From assembly GCF_036711975.1 (NCBI RefSeq), contig NC_091973.1, positions 19,468,001 to 19,532,000 on the forward strand: a stretch of DNA of 64,000 nt. Direction: 5' to 3'. Both the position numbers and the translations under genes were made by a program. Under the pieces are notes generated by a model that worked only from the letters and a program-made list of their open reading frames with translations, was not told the origin of the DNA and ran no database searches. Origin of the DNA: Onthophagus taurus. Its lineage: Eukaryota; Arthropoda; Insecta; Coleoptera; Scarabaeidae. Positions 31,767 to 39,255 of the stretch are shown piece by piece; position 1 is the first letter of the stretch; each line of letters starts with the position of its first letter.

Positions 31767-31961
31767 ATGAAATCGGTTCGATTTAAGGCGGAGATTGAGA
31801 TTTATGAAGTAGAGTGTGATGATGTACATAAAAGAGCAAGAAGCGGGCGGGAATGGTTAGAGGCGGTAATTGATAGACAACGATTTCAAAGACGTATTAA
31901 AGAAATTGAACGAATTCTTGACAAAATATTGCGTGAAAAATTGTTAAAAATGAATGAATAA
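31767..31961 (+). CDS. PPP1R15 (GADD34)/ICP34.5-like PP1 regulatory protein of the Polinton
   Basis: The 64-residue protein is almost entirely the conserved core of PPP1R15 proteins. It has a VRF motif at residues 4-6 (the RVxF site that docks protein phosphatase 1), alternating hydrophobic residues IEIYEV, then ARSG at 24-27, Trp30, and DRQRFQRRI at 36-44. From memory of human GADD34 (KVRF ... ARQGPWEQ ... DRSRFARRI) the VRF-to-Trp spacing and the Trp-to-DRxRF spacing are the same. In the known family (GADD34, CReP, herpes ICP34.5, African swine fever DP71L) this core brings PP1 to phosphorylated eIF2alpha and restores translation under stress or infection. The gene has its own TATA-like box and an AATAAA at its stop. 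Activity here is inferred, not shown. Confidence 0.8.
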   Translation: MKSVRFKAEIEIYEVECDDVHKRARSGREWLEAVIDRQRFQRRIKEIERILDKILREKLLKMNE

Positions 31962-32292
31962 ATTAAACATAATAAAATACATTGTATTAATTATTTTAGT
32001 TTTAATATATAGTTGTATAAAACGTGCATATAAGTTAAATGTTATGTATGGTTGAATTAAATTCTATCCCCACCACCACCACCACTACTACCACAACAAC
32101 CAGTCTCATAACCCCATGGAACATACTTACTTATTTACTGAGAATGCTTATCGCAAAATACTTGGGAAACGTTGATGCACAAAAGAAATGTTTAAACAAA
32201 ATATATGATTTGAAGGAGATAAGTATACTACTAAAATAAGGGTCAGATAACATATTACAAAAATTGCTTTATTTAAAAAAATCTACATACTA
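31962..32292. other. Polinton intergenic stretch with (ACC)n run
   Basis: AT-rich sequence containing an AATAAA signal for the gene to the left, an (ACC/ACT)n microsatellite at about 32068-32100, and the end of the integrase gene to the right. The 66-codon frame at 32039-32239 is a microsatellite translation and is not considered a gene. Confidence 0.5.
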
Positions 32293-33201
32293 CTACACAA
32301 TATCTGATTTCTTAATCCAACTTCTTTCATCTATTCCAAACCACTTGACGTACATTCTGTTTCCTTTCCGTTTTAGAATCTTTTCAATCAACTGTATGTC
32401 AGGATAATGAGTCCGTTGTAATTCTTCAGTGTAGAAAGCTCCTTTAATGTTATCACCTTTCAAATCTTGTAATAAATACGTCACTGGATTACTATATTGA
32501 ATCTTAACAATTTTAAAAACTTCATTGCTCCAGTTAGGAGTATACCCTTTGGTGAACACACCACGATGTTTCGATATTCTTACAAAGTCATTCAAACGAA
32601 ATTTTATGGGTAATGTTTGATTTTGATAATGTATTTTCCTATTATAAACAGTACGCAATAGCTTTTCCTCATCTGCCTCTATTGGTTTCATGCCTGTAGT
32701 GGAATGCTTGCGGGTATTATATGTTAATAAAATTAAAAGATTAAAAGATCCCTGCACACTAAATTCTTTCCACATTAAACCTTTTAAAGTTCTATTTAAA
32801 CGTTCAACGATAGATGCTTTTAATGAGCTAAACGTAGAGTAATGATTAATTTTTAATTTACTCATAAGTGAGATAAAATCTTTATTATAAAACTCTTTTC
32901 CTTGATCGGTTTGAAGGTTTTTTGGTGCGTTTGCATCCTTTAAAATACTTTTCATTGCTTTAGTAACATCTTTACCCGATTTAGTTTTTACCGGAACAGC
33001 CCATGCATATTTGCTAAAGACATCAATTACAACGAGTATATAACGATAACCACTATTTTGTCGTGCATAAGGTATCATCTCTACTAAATCAGCCTGGTAT
33101 AAATCATTTATCCCTTTAGTAAGTACATGTCTCCTTTTAAAATGTATTCGAGCAGGTTTATGAAGTTCTTCAGCTAATTTTCTTTTAATATCAGAGGACA
33201 T
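32293..33201 (-). CDS. Polinton integrase (retroviral-type) with chromodomain
   Basis: The 302-residue protein has the D,D35E-type core: QADLVEM near residue 38, LQTDQGKEFYN near 97-107, and the Glu in SIVERLNRTLKGLMWKEF near 133. A beta-rich C-terminal region (FRLNDFVRISK) follows, and then a chromodomain-like end (IEKILKRKGNRMYVKWFGIDERSWI, shown here in part). The enzyme joins the element's ends to target DNA and makes 6-bp duplications, which fits the GATAAT flanks. The start overlaps the next gene upstream by 28 bases. No zinc-binding HHCC is seen in the annotated frame, which is usual for short Polinton forms. Catalytic residues look intact. Confidence 0.92.
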   Translation of the reverse strand: MSSDIKRKLAEELHKPARIHFKRRHVLTKGINDLYQADLVEMIPYARQNSGYRYILVVIDVFSKYAWAVPVKTKSGKDVTKAMKSILKDANAPKNLQTDQGKEFYNKDFISLMSKLKINHYSTFSSLKASIVERLNRTLKGLMWKEFSVQGSFNLLILLTYNTRKHSTTGMKPIEADEEKLLRTVYNRKIHYQNQTLPIKFRLNDFVRISKHRGVFTKGYTPNWSNEVFKIVKIQYSNPVTYLLQDLKGDNIKGAFYTEELQRTHYPDIQLIEKILKRKGNRMYVKWFGIDERSWIKKSDIV

Positions 33202-33539
33202 GTTACTACGATTTCAACAAACAGTGTATTAATCGTCGCAGTAGGAGATGGAATAAATCTTACTCTATCACCTTTCTTCAATTTGATACCCTTCCCATTT
33301 GAGCTATCATAAATCCTATTGTTTACTATAAAAGTGGTGTCCGATGGCTCAATAGTGATAGAGTAAATTTCTCCTGATTCAATAGGAAAAATATAATATT
33401 TTTTTAAATTACTCAGCGCATAACTATGTCCAGCTTTCCCACCAGTCAAAGAAATATTCAAATAAGAATAATGGTTATGTTCTACTGAGGAGGCGGAGGA
33501 GGAGGAAGAAATGTGATGTCCGAACTTGTGGATAGTCAT
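33174..33539 (-). CDS. Polinton small beta-rich protein, function unknown
   Basis: A 121-residue product with a Ser/His-rich start and a region of alternating polar and hydrophobic residues that suggests beta strands (YSLNISLTGG-like, IFPIESGEIYSITIEPS, VRFIPSPTATINTLFVEIV). It overlaps the integrase gene by 28 bases and lies directly downstream of the charged protein, so the three may share a transcript. A minor virion or spike role is possible from the neighbourhood. I do not recognise the family. Confidence 0.6.
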   Translation of the reverse strand: MTIHKFGHHISSSSSASSVEHNHYSYLNISLTGGKAGHSYALSNLKKYYIFPIESGEIYSITIEPSDTTFIVNNRIYDSSNGKGIKLKKGDRVRFIPSPTATINTLFVEIVVTCPLILKEN

Positions 33540-33566
33540 AACTAAAATGATGAATGTATTGTAGGT

Positions 33567-34739
33567 TTATACAATTATATGAGCTTCTCGTAACTCTTCT
33601 GTAATACTATTAATTTCATTACCATGTGACGTATTACCGGCAAGCTGAGAGGCTATTAAAAGTTTTAATCTATTTACTAATTCATTAGGATCATCCCAAT
33701 AAATAAAATTTGACCGTTGATTATTGTACTGCTGCTGCTGCATGAGACCTTCACCAGTTCTCATACGAACAGGAACGCTTTTTACTCTGCTCCGTCGTAC
33801 AACTCCTTCCGTTGCATTTAAAACAGGTGCAATTATTTGACGATACTTGTCCGACTTGTCACCCATAATTTGTTTGCTTTTATCTTGGTTTTTGTTTAAT
33901 GCTGCTGTTGTTTTTAGTATTTCAACGTAATTCTTTTGATCGTCACTAGTATATTGTTCTGGTTCCCTCTTGAAAATTAGCTCATACAGACCTTTCGTAC
34001 CCTTATAAGTTTTATTTGCAATGGTTATATCATTCGTTTTACTACTAAAGGATATTTCACTATCTCCAATGTAATATTTATCAGTTAAAATATTAACACG
34101 AACTCCCTTGTTGCTAGAATCGAATTCATTGTTATCATCTCTTACATAACCCTCAATGTAGGATCTTGTTAGAGGAGCAAATTGTTCCAAATATAAGAAA
34201 AATGATTCTTCATTAATATTCATAGTTTCTGGTAATGGAGATTCATCTGCTGCTGTCGCTGCTGCTGCTGCTGCAGGTGGTGATGTTTGCGTTGGTTGTG
34301 GTGGTGGTGATGGAGATGTTGCAAAAACATCGTCATCGTCATCGCTTAATATTGATATTGTTGGTGATTGAGGCGCTTGTTGTTGTTGTTGTTGATGAAG
34401 TTCTGGTAGACGTGATGCTTGTACTGCTTTTGATACTCTTCTTTTCTTTGTAGGTATTACTGTTTTAAATTCTTCTTCTTTAACTTCCTCCGATTTAAGC
34501 TCTTCCTCCTCCTCTTCGTCCTCCTCCTCTCCCTTCTTAACTTTAATACGATGTTTAATTGTAGAAATTATTTTTTCTAAAGGGGTTGTTACTGCTTTAT
34601 ATTGCTGTTGAAGCAAATGTTCAGATTTATGCTTCCTTGCTTTTAATTTATCCAATTTCTTTTTCACATTTTCTCTTGTTTTAATAAGCTTTCGTGTTAA
34701 TTGTTTTGAATCCATGTTTTCTGTACAATGAATGAACAC
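33567..34739 (-). CDS. Polinton large charged protein, likely virion-associated, function unknown
   Basis: The frame gives 390 residues; the second Met (MDSKQLTRKLIKTREN) is the likelier start. It has a basic coiled-coil N-terminus (about residues 10-65), then an acidic Glu-rich run, a nuclear-localisation-like KKRR, Gln- and Ala/Pro-rich linkers, and a folded C-terminal half (EESFFLYLEQFAPLTRSYI ... ILTDKYYIGDSEI ... GTKGLYELIF). The C-terminal half resembles an unnamed protein conserved among insect Polintons, often encoded beside integrase. No enzymatic motif was seen. Confidence 0.65.
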   Translation of the reverse strand: MFIHCTENMDSKQLTRKLIKTRENVKKKLDKLKARKHKSEHLLQQQYKAVTTPLEKIISTIKHRIKVKKGEEEDEEEEEELKSEEVKEEEFKTVIPTKKRRVSKAVQASRLPELHQQQQQQAPQSPTISILSDDDDDVFATSPSPPPQPTQTSPPAAAAAATAADESPLPETMNINEESFFLYLEQFAPLTRSYIEGYVRDDNNEFDSSNKGVRVNILTDKYYIGDSEISFSSKTNDITIANKTYKGTKGLYELIFKREPEQYTSDDQKNYVEILKTTAALNKNQDKSKQIMGDKSDKYRQIIAPVLNATEGVVRRSRVKSVPVRMRTGEGLMQQQQYNNQRSNFIYWDDPNELVNRLKLLIASQLAGNTSHGNEINSITEELREAHIIV

Positions 34740-34786
34740 TTACTGACTAATGCATGTGCTTACTGTAGAGTTTTATTAGAACTGTT

Positions 34787-34975
34787 CAAGTCGGCTTTAA
34801 CTGATCTGTTTTATCCGACCGGTTTTAACCGATCCGTTTTATTCGACCGGTTTTAACCGATCCGTTTTATCTGACCGGTTTTAACCGATCCGTTTTATCC
34901 GACCGGTTTTAACCGATCCGTTTTATCCGACCGGTTTTAACCAATCCGTTTTATCCGACCAACCGCATTTATCGG
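34787..34975. repeat. Tandem array of a 28-bp unit, about 6 copies
   Basis: The unit is approximately CGATCCGTTTTATCCGACCG followed by GTTTTAAC. It is repeated head to tail with few differences. It sits between two minus-strand Polinton genes and overlaps the very end of the PLA2-like gene, directly upstream of the charged-protein gene. A regulatory or purely slippage-derived role are both possible. Confidence 0.85.
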
Positions 34976-35340
34976 TTGAAACACCGATACTTTTTCGGAT
35001 TCTCCAATCCGAAACCCAACTTTTGTTTTACTTTCATCGCGTTAGTAACAAACCATGCGTTAGCTTTTTCACCAATCGAAGAATCTTTCGCTAATACTCT
35101 TTTCCATGCTTCTGCAGCTAATACTTTATCTGCTATATGTCGATTGTGTAAATCTGTGTATTGTGTATAGGCTAAATCATGACTTTTACATGCTCTATCA
35201 AGGTCATTAATGCCAGGATCTCCACGTGCTAAGCGTTTCATGAGATTTGTCCCAGGTCCACAGAACTGATAGCCGGGTAAATGCAGCTCTCCACCTGTTC
35301 GTATCACTAACATGACTGATATAGAAACATACACAATCAC
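34969..35340 (-). CDS. Polinton phospholipase A2-like protein (parvovirus VP1-type)
   Basis: The frame gives 123 residues. The core LPGYQFCGPGTNLMKRLARG holds the YxGPG-type calcium loop. It is followed by DLDRACKSHDLAYTQY, with the HD catalytic pair, and a helix with DKVLAAEAW that supplies the second Asp. This is the layout of the PLA2 domain of parvovirus VP1 unique regions, which lets incoming particles breach the endosome. The tail is basic (KVKQKLGFGL, NPKKYRCFNR). PLA2-like genes have been reported in some Polinton and adintovirus genomes. It lies next to the packaging ATPase. All key residues appear present. Confidence 0.82.
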   Translation of the reverse strand: MIVYVSISVMLVIRTGGELHLPGYQFCGPGTNLMKRLARGDPGINDLDRACKSHDLAYTQYTDLHNRHIADKVLAAEAWKRVLAKDSSIGEKANAWFVTNAMKVKQKLGFGLENPKKYRCFNR

Positions 35341-36133
35341 AGTATTATATAGTAATGAAACCCATTACGATATCTACCATTGTTCATATCGTCCTCCTTA
35401 CTAATTACAAAAAATCCGAATCTATCTCTCCAACACATTGAACACATTTTCTTAAAGACGTTGAATTTCATATCGGGTATTACATGATCGTTATAAATAT
35501 GTCTTAAATTTAGATCATCTTGTTTGAAAAGTATTAAAAAGTTTGCATTATCACGTATTAAATGCTTTGGAATATGCGTGAACTCTGACATAAATAAAAA
35601 CTGTCTATTGCCTTATGTCGTCCCATACAAAAATAATCACGAATAATTGATTGTTTATCGCATGCTACATCATCAAATATAAAAACCGAATCTTCATTCG
35701 CTTTGGAAGGATGCATTATGTCATCACTACTGCTATACTCATAATATCCTAAACCTTTTATAGGCTGTAGTAATTTTCTCAAATATTCATATTTGCTTTG
35801 ATACAATGACTTTGAATACACATACACATTTTTAAAGGATAGTCCATTAGGATCCTGTAATAAGCTAATTATCAGATTTGTTTTACCAGAGTTAGAAGGT
35901 CCGGATATTATGCAACGTAGATTATTTGGAAATAAATAACTATGCTTTTTGTTTTGAGGTGATTGATTATTATTATTAAATTGTATTGTTACATCATCAA
36001 CATTTAATGTGTAAGGTTGTTTTATCACTTTCATGTTTATTGTATAACTAACTCTTATATCAGTTTGATTTTGAATATATAATGTTCTAATTTGTCTGTT
36101 GACCATTGAAGTGATTATCAATATCATCAACAT
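35337..36133 (-). CDS. Polinton genome-packaging ATPase (FtsK/HerA type)
   Basis: A natural start is MKVIKQPYTLNVDD near 36035. The Walker A motif is ISGPSNSGKTNLIISLL, and the Walker B-like region is DSVFIFDDVACDK. The sensor-type stretch CMGRHKAIDSFYLCQSS and the C-terminal block IPKHLIRDNANFLILFKQDD complete the fold typical of Polinton, adenovirus and virophage packaging motors, at about 230 residues. The frame ahead of the start runs into the 130-bp repeat. The gene looks broken, with about one break. It is divergently placed from the plus-strand capsid genes. Confidence 0.85.
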
Positions 36134-36375
36134 TTAATGTGTAAGGTTGTTTTATCACTTTCATGTTTATTGTATAACTAACTCTTATATCAGTTTGATT
36201 TTGAATATATAATGTTCTAATTTGTCTGTTGACCATTGAAGTGATTATCAATATCATCAATATTTAATGTGTAAGATTGTTTTATCACTTTCATGTTTAT
36301 GGTATAACTGACTCCTATATAAGTCTGAATCTGAACATATAATATTCATTTGTCTGTTGACCATTGAAGTGATTG
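35992..36375. repeat. Three tandem copies of a 130-bp unit at the divergent gene start
   Basis: The phrase ATTTAATGTGTAAG recurs at 36002, 36132 and 36262, and TGTCTGTTGACCATTGAAGT recurs at the same spacing. The first two copies are almost identical and the third has drifted. Each unit carries the ATPase start and the sequence ahead of it. The array lies between the minus-strand ATPase and the plus-strand core-type gene, where a two-way promoter is expected. Confidence 0.9.
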
Positions 36376-36376
36376 G

Positions 36377-36727
36377 ATGATCATGAAGAAAAGAGCCAGT
36401 GGAAAAGCCATTTCTTTTAATAGAGCCGTTAAAAATGCTAAAATAAAATTAAAAGAGTCAAGCACTAATGATTTGAAATCTGCTGCAAAGTTAGCTTTAC
36501 GTGCCGTAAAAGGTATTGTCAAAAAGAAACCTCGTTCTAGAATTATTACAATTCCGAAAAGCGGTGGTATCCTTCCGCTCATTCCAATTTTTGCTGATTT
36601 AAGTGCATTAGGAGGTTTAGCAGGTGGCACTGCTTCCGTTATAAGTGCTGTCAATAAAGCGAAGCAAGCACAAACGGCCCTCAAGGAAAGTCAAAGACAT
36701 AATCAAACGATGGAATCAATAGCTTAG
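36377..36727 (+). CDS. Polinton small basic core-type protein (adenovirus pVI/pX-like position)
   Basis: The 116-residue product has a very basic N-terminal half (KKRASGKAISFNRAVKNAKI, KGIVKKKPRSR) and a hydrophobic Gly-rich patch GGILPLIPIFADLSALGGLA, followed by a helix (AVNKAKQAQTALKESQ). This layout is common to a Polinton protein encoded just before the protease, thought to be a minor core or membrane-active protein. It may start at the second Met. The sequence right after it still shows family-like coding character. Identification is by composition and position. Confidence 0.65.
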   Translation: MIMKKRASGKAISFNRAVKNAKIKLKESSTNDLKSAAKLALRAVKGIVKKKPRSRIITIPKSGGILPLIPIFADLSALGGLAGGTASVISAVNKAKQAQTALKESQRHNQTMESIA

Positions 36728-36830
36728 GTAAAGGTCTATATTTAAAACCATATAAAAAAGGATTAGGTGTTTTTTTAAAGACACGCCAAGAAAAACCATA
36801 CAACAGCAGAAAGCGCTAACAAACGTTGAC

Positions 36831-37169
36831 TTGATGCGTTATGTAAAAATATTGGGAATACCAGAGTTTAGAGGGATATTCATGCGAGATAAATTGCCTA
36901 TACGTATTAATAATAATGAAAGAGGTATTATTAACTTGGATAGTGTGAAAGGGCCTGGCACTCATTGGACAGCCTATATTAAGAAGGGAAATATAATTAC
37001 TTATTTTGATAGTTTTGGTAATTTAAAACCAAGTAAAGAAATTGTGAACTATTTCAAGAGTGCTGGAAATAATGTAATTATTAAATATAATCACCATCAA
37101 TATCAAACCTATAACACAAGTAATTGTGGTTATTTATGTTTAAATTTCTTACTATCGGACGCATTATAG
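36831..37169 (+). CDS. Polinton maturation protease (adenain type, cysteine)
   Basis: About 112 residues. The catalytic His lies in GPGTHWTAY (near residue 43), an acidic residue in TYFDSFG, and the catalytic Cys in SNCGYLCLNFL (near residue 99). This is the order of adenain/Ulp1-type proteases, which cleave capsid and core precursors. N-terminal LGIPEFRGIFMRD is typical of the Polinton version. It overlaps the next gene's annotated frame by about 45 bases. The length is usual. Confidence 0.9.
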   Translation: MMRYVKILGIPEFRGIFMRDKLPIRINNNERGIINLDSVKGPGTHWTAYIKKGNIITYFDSFGNLKPSKEIVNYFKSAGNNVIIKYNHHQYQTYNTSNCGYLCLNFLLSDAL

Positions 37170-37894
37170 CTTCAACAATCAAAGGATGTGGACATCTGGA
37201 TTTAGTAGGAAAAACATCTGTTCTAACAGCAAATTACCACCCTGCAATAGAACTGAATCCTAATTATCAATATGAACTGGCACTTGTAAGCTTTGATGGT
37301 TACAACTCAATTCCAAATATTGATGAAACAAACAATTGCTTAAAAATAGATAATGTATTGATAGCACTACCAACAGGATCTTATGAATTAATACACATTT
37401 CGAATGCTATTAATAAACAACTTAAAGAAAAGAATATTAATGGTGTGACCTTTAGCCTACAAGCAAATGAGGATACGCTACAAGCAGTGATCACATGTAA
37501 CAAAACTATTGATTTTAATATAAACAACTCCATCTCAACAATATTAGGATTTAATAAATCAGATGTACTGGATCCAATAAAATCCCCGCATAGAGCTCGC
37601 AATATTGTAGATATATTTAAAGTAAATTCTATACAAGTACTATGTAGCATAACACATGGAGCTTATCACAACGACATACCTGCGCACACTATCTACTCAT
37701 TTTTCCCTACAGTACCTAAAGGTTATAAAATATCAGAAACTCCCCACAATTTAATATATATGCCTTTGAATACACAAATAATTAATAATATTACCCTTAA
37801 AATAGTTGATCAAAACGGAGTGTTGGTTAATTTCAGAGGAGAAGTCATCAAGATAAGACTACATTTAAAGCTCTCTAGTAATAATGGTTCTTAA
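37124..37894 (+). CDS. Polinton penton-like minor capsid protein (single jelly roll)
   Basis: The frame codes 256 residues, though the first 20 overlap the protease, and the domain proper begins near VLTANYHPAIELNPNYQYEL. Typical blocks are ALVSFDGYNSIPNIDE, ALPTGSYELIHISNAINKQL, and LGFNKSDVLDPIKSPHRARN with the terminal strand FRGEVIKIRLHLKL. These are conserved in the Polinton minor capsid protein predicted to form the five-fold vertex. It stands directly upstream of the major capsid gene, as in relatives. Confidence 0.85.
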   Translation: MWLFMFKFLTIGRIIASTIKGCGHLDLVGKTSVLTANYHPAIELNPNYQYELALVSFDGYNSIPNIDETNNCLKIDNVLIALPTGSYELIHISNAINKQLKEKNINGVTFSLQANEDTLQAVITCNKTIDFNINNSISTILGFNKSDVLDPIKSPHRARNIVDIFKVNSIQVLCSITHGAYHNDIPAHTIYSFFPTVPKGYKISETPHNLIYMPLNTQIINNITLKIVDQNGVLVNFRGEVIKIRLHLKLSSNNGS

Positions 37895-38026
37895 GGTGAA
37901 AGGTTATATAAACCCACGAAATCAAACCAATACTTTTAGTTCTCCTCACACTGTGAAACAGTTAACACCTCAAAACAAACAATTTCTTGAATCATTAGGT
38001 TTACAATTAATAAAATAATATTCAAT

Positions 38027-39136
38027 ATGAGTATCTTAAACGTCTCGGATAAAGTAGAATTTGATAATTCACTCGTACGGATTCAGTATCATAATCATTT
38101 ACCATACTCATCAAATTCGTTTAACAATAGCGATGAAATTCGTATTGCAATTCAACAACAGGACGTTTACACGTTACCAAGTCAATCTTTTATTTACGTA
38201 CAAGGGAAACTATTGAAAGATGACGGAACCGTTGATAAAGATTCAAAATTATCAGTAAATCCGATCGCTCATATGTTTAGTGAAGTACGATTTGAATGTG
38301 GAGGGAACGTAATTGACAGAGTAAGAAATCCAGGAATAGCTAGCACATTAAAAAATCTTTGCTCATTAACAAGATCGGAATACTATCATGCCTCTAACGC
38401 AGGTTTCGAATATCCAAATGTTAAAGTAAATGAAAATAAAGGAGATTTTGATTTTTGTGTTCCCTTGAAATATTTTCTTGGTTTCGCAGAAGATTATAAT
38501 AAAATTTTGATAAATCTCCGTCAAGAATTAGTTTTAGTACGCAGTAATTCAGACAAGAATGTTATCGAAAGTCTTTTACCTAATGTGATAATTACTATTA
38601 ATAAAATAGTATGGAAAGTGCCTCATGTTTCTGTAGCCGATGTTGAACGTTTAAAACTTTTAGAGTACATTGAACAAGGAATTGAATTAGACATGGGATT
38701 TAGATCATTTGATTTACATGAATACCCATCATTACCAAAAAGTAGACAACACACATGGACAATTAAAATATCTACTCAATTAGAAAAACCCAGATACTTT
38801 ATATTAGGGTTTCAAATCAATAGAAAAGATAATCCGTTACGTTCTGCATCACAATTTGACCACTGTAATTTAACAGATATGAAAGTGTTTTTAAATAGTG
38901 AGAAATATCCCTATGAAGCTTTAAATTTAAATTTTAAGACAGGTCAAATTGTAGTTTTATATGAAATGTATTGTAATTTCGCAAAAACCTATTACGATCG
39001 AGAACTTGCAGAACCAATGTTTAACAGAGATACATTTTTAGCACATACACCGATTATTGTAGTTGATTGTTCACGGCAAAATGATATTTTAAATGTTGGA
39101 ACCGTTCCTTTAACTGGTATGATTAATCAAATATAG
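38027..39136 (+). CDS. Polinton major capsid protein (double jelly roll)
   Basis: The product has 369 residues, beginning MSILNVSDKVEFDNSLVRIQ. Blocks typical of the family are DVYTLPSQSFIYVQGKLL, NPIAHMFSEVRFECGG, DFCVPLKYFLGFAEDYNKIL, VERLKLLEYIEQG and RQHTWTIKISTQLEKPRYFI. The length is a little under that of many Polinton capsid proteins (400-600). The fold builds hexon-like trimers in viruses of this lineage. It is the last gene before the right inverted repeat, and the frame is open throughout. Confidence 0.9.
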   Translation: MSILNVSDKVEFDNSLVRIQYHNHLPYSSNSFNNSDEIRIAIQQQDVYTLPSQSFIYVQGKLLKDDGTVDKDSKLSVNPIAHMFSEVRFECGGNVIDRVRNPGIASTLKNLCSLTRSEYYHASNAGFEYPNVKVNENKGDFDFCVPLKYFLGFAEDYNKILINLRQELVLVRSNSDKNVIESLLPNVIITINKIVWKVPHVSVADVERLKLLEYIEQGIELDMGFRSFDLHEYPSLPKSRQHTWTIKISTQLEKPRYFILGFQINRKDNPLRSASQFDHCNLTDMKVFLNSEKYPYEALNLNFKTGQIVVLYEMYCNFAKTYYDRELAEPMFNRDTFLAHTPIIVVDCSRQNDILNVGTVPLTGMINQI

Positions 39137-39255
39137 ATCAGTTTGTAAACAACTCTATGTCCATAACATTATGTTTTAATAAAGTAGATGAACTGGATTT
39201 TTATGTAAACAAAATAAAGTTAGTCGTATTTAAGTTGGCTGAAATTTTATTACAA

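Noticed and set aside
32039-32239. 66-codon frame with a poly-Thr run
   Set aside because: It is the translation of an (ACC)n microsatellite and has no conserved part.
34235-34453. Val/Leu-rich frame on the plus strand
   Set aside because: It is antisense to the Gln-rich linker of the Polinton charged protein.
34787-34975. CRISPR-like array
   Set aside because: The units are directly adjacent with no unique spacers, so it is an ordinary tandem repeat in a eukaryotic element.
36346-36684. 112-codon frame on the minus strand
   Set aside because: It is antisense to the small basic core-type gene, which has the family pattern on the plus strand.
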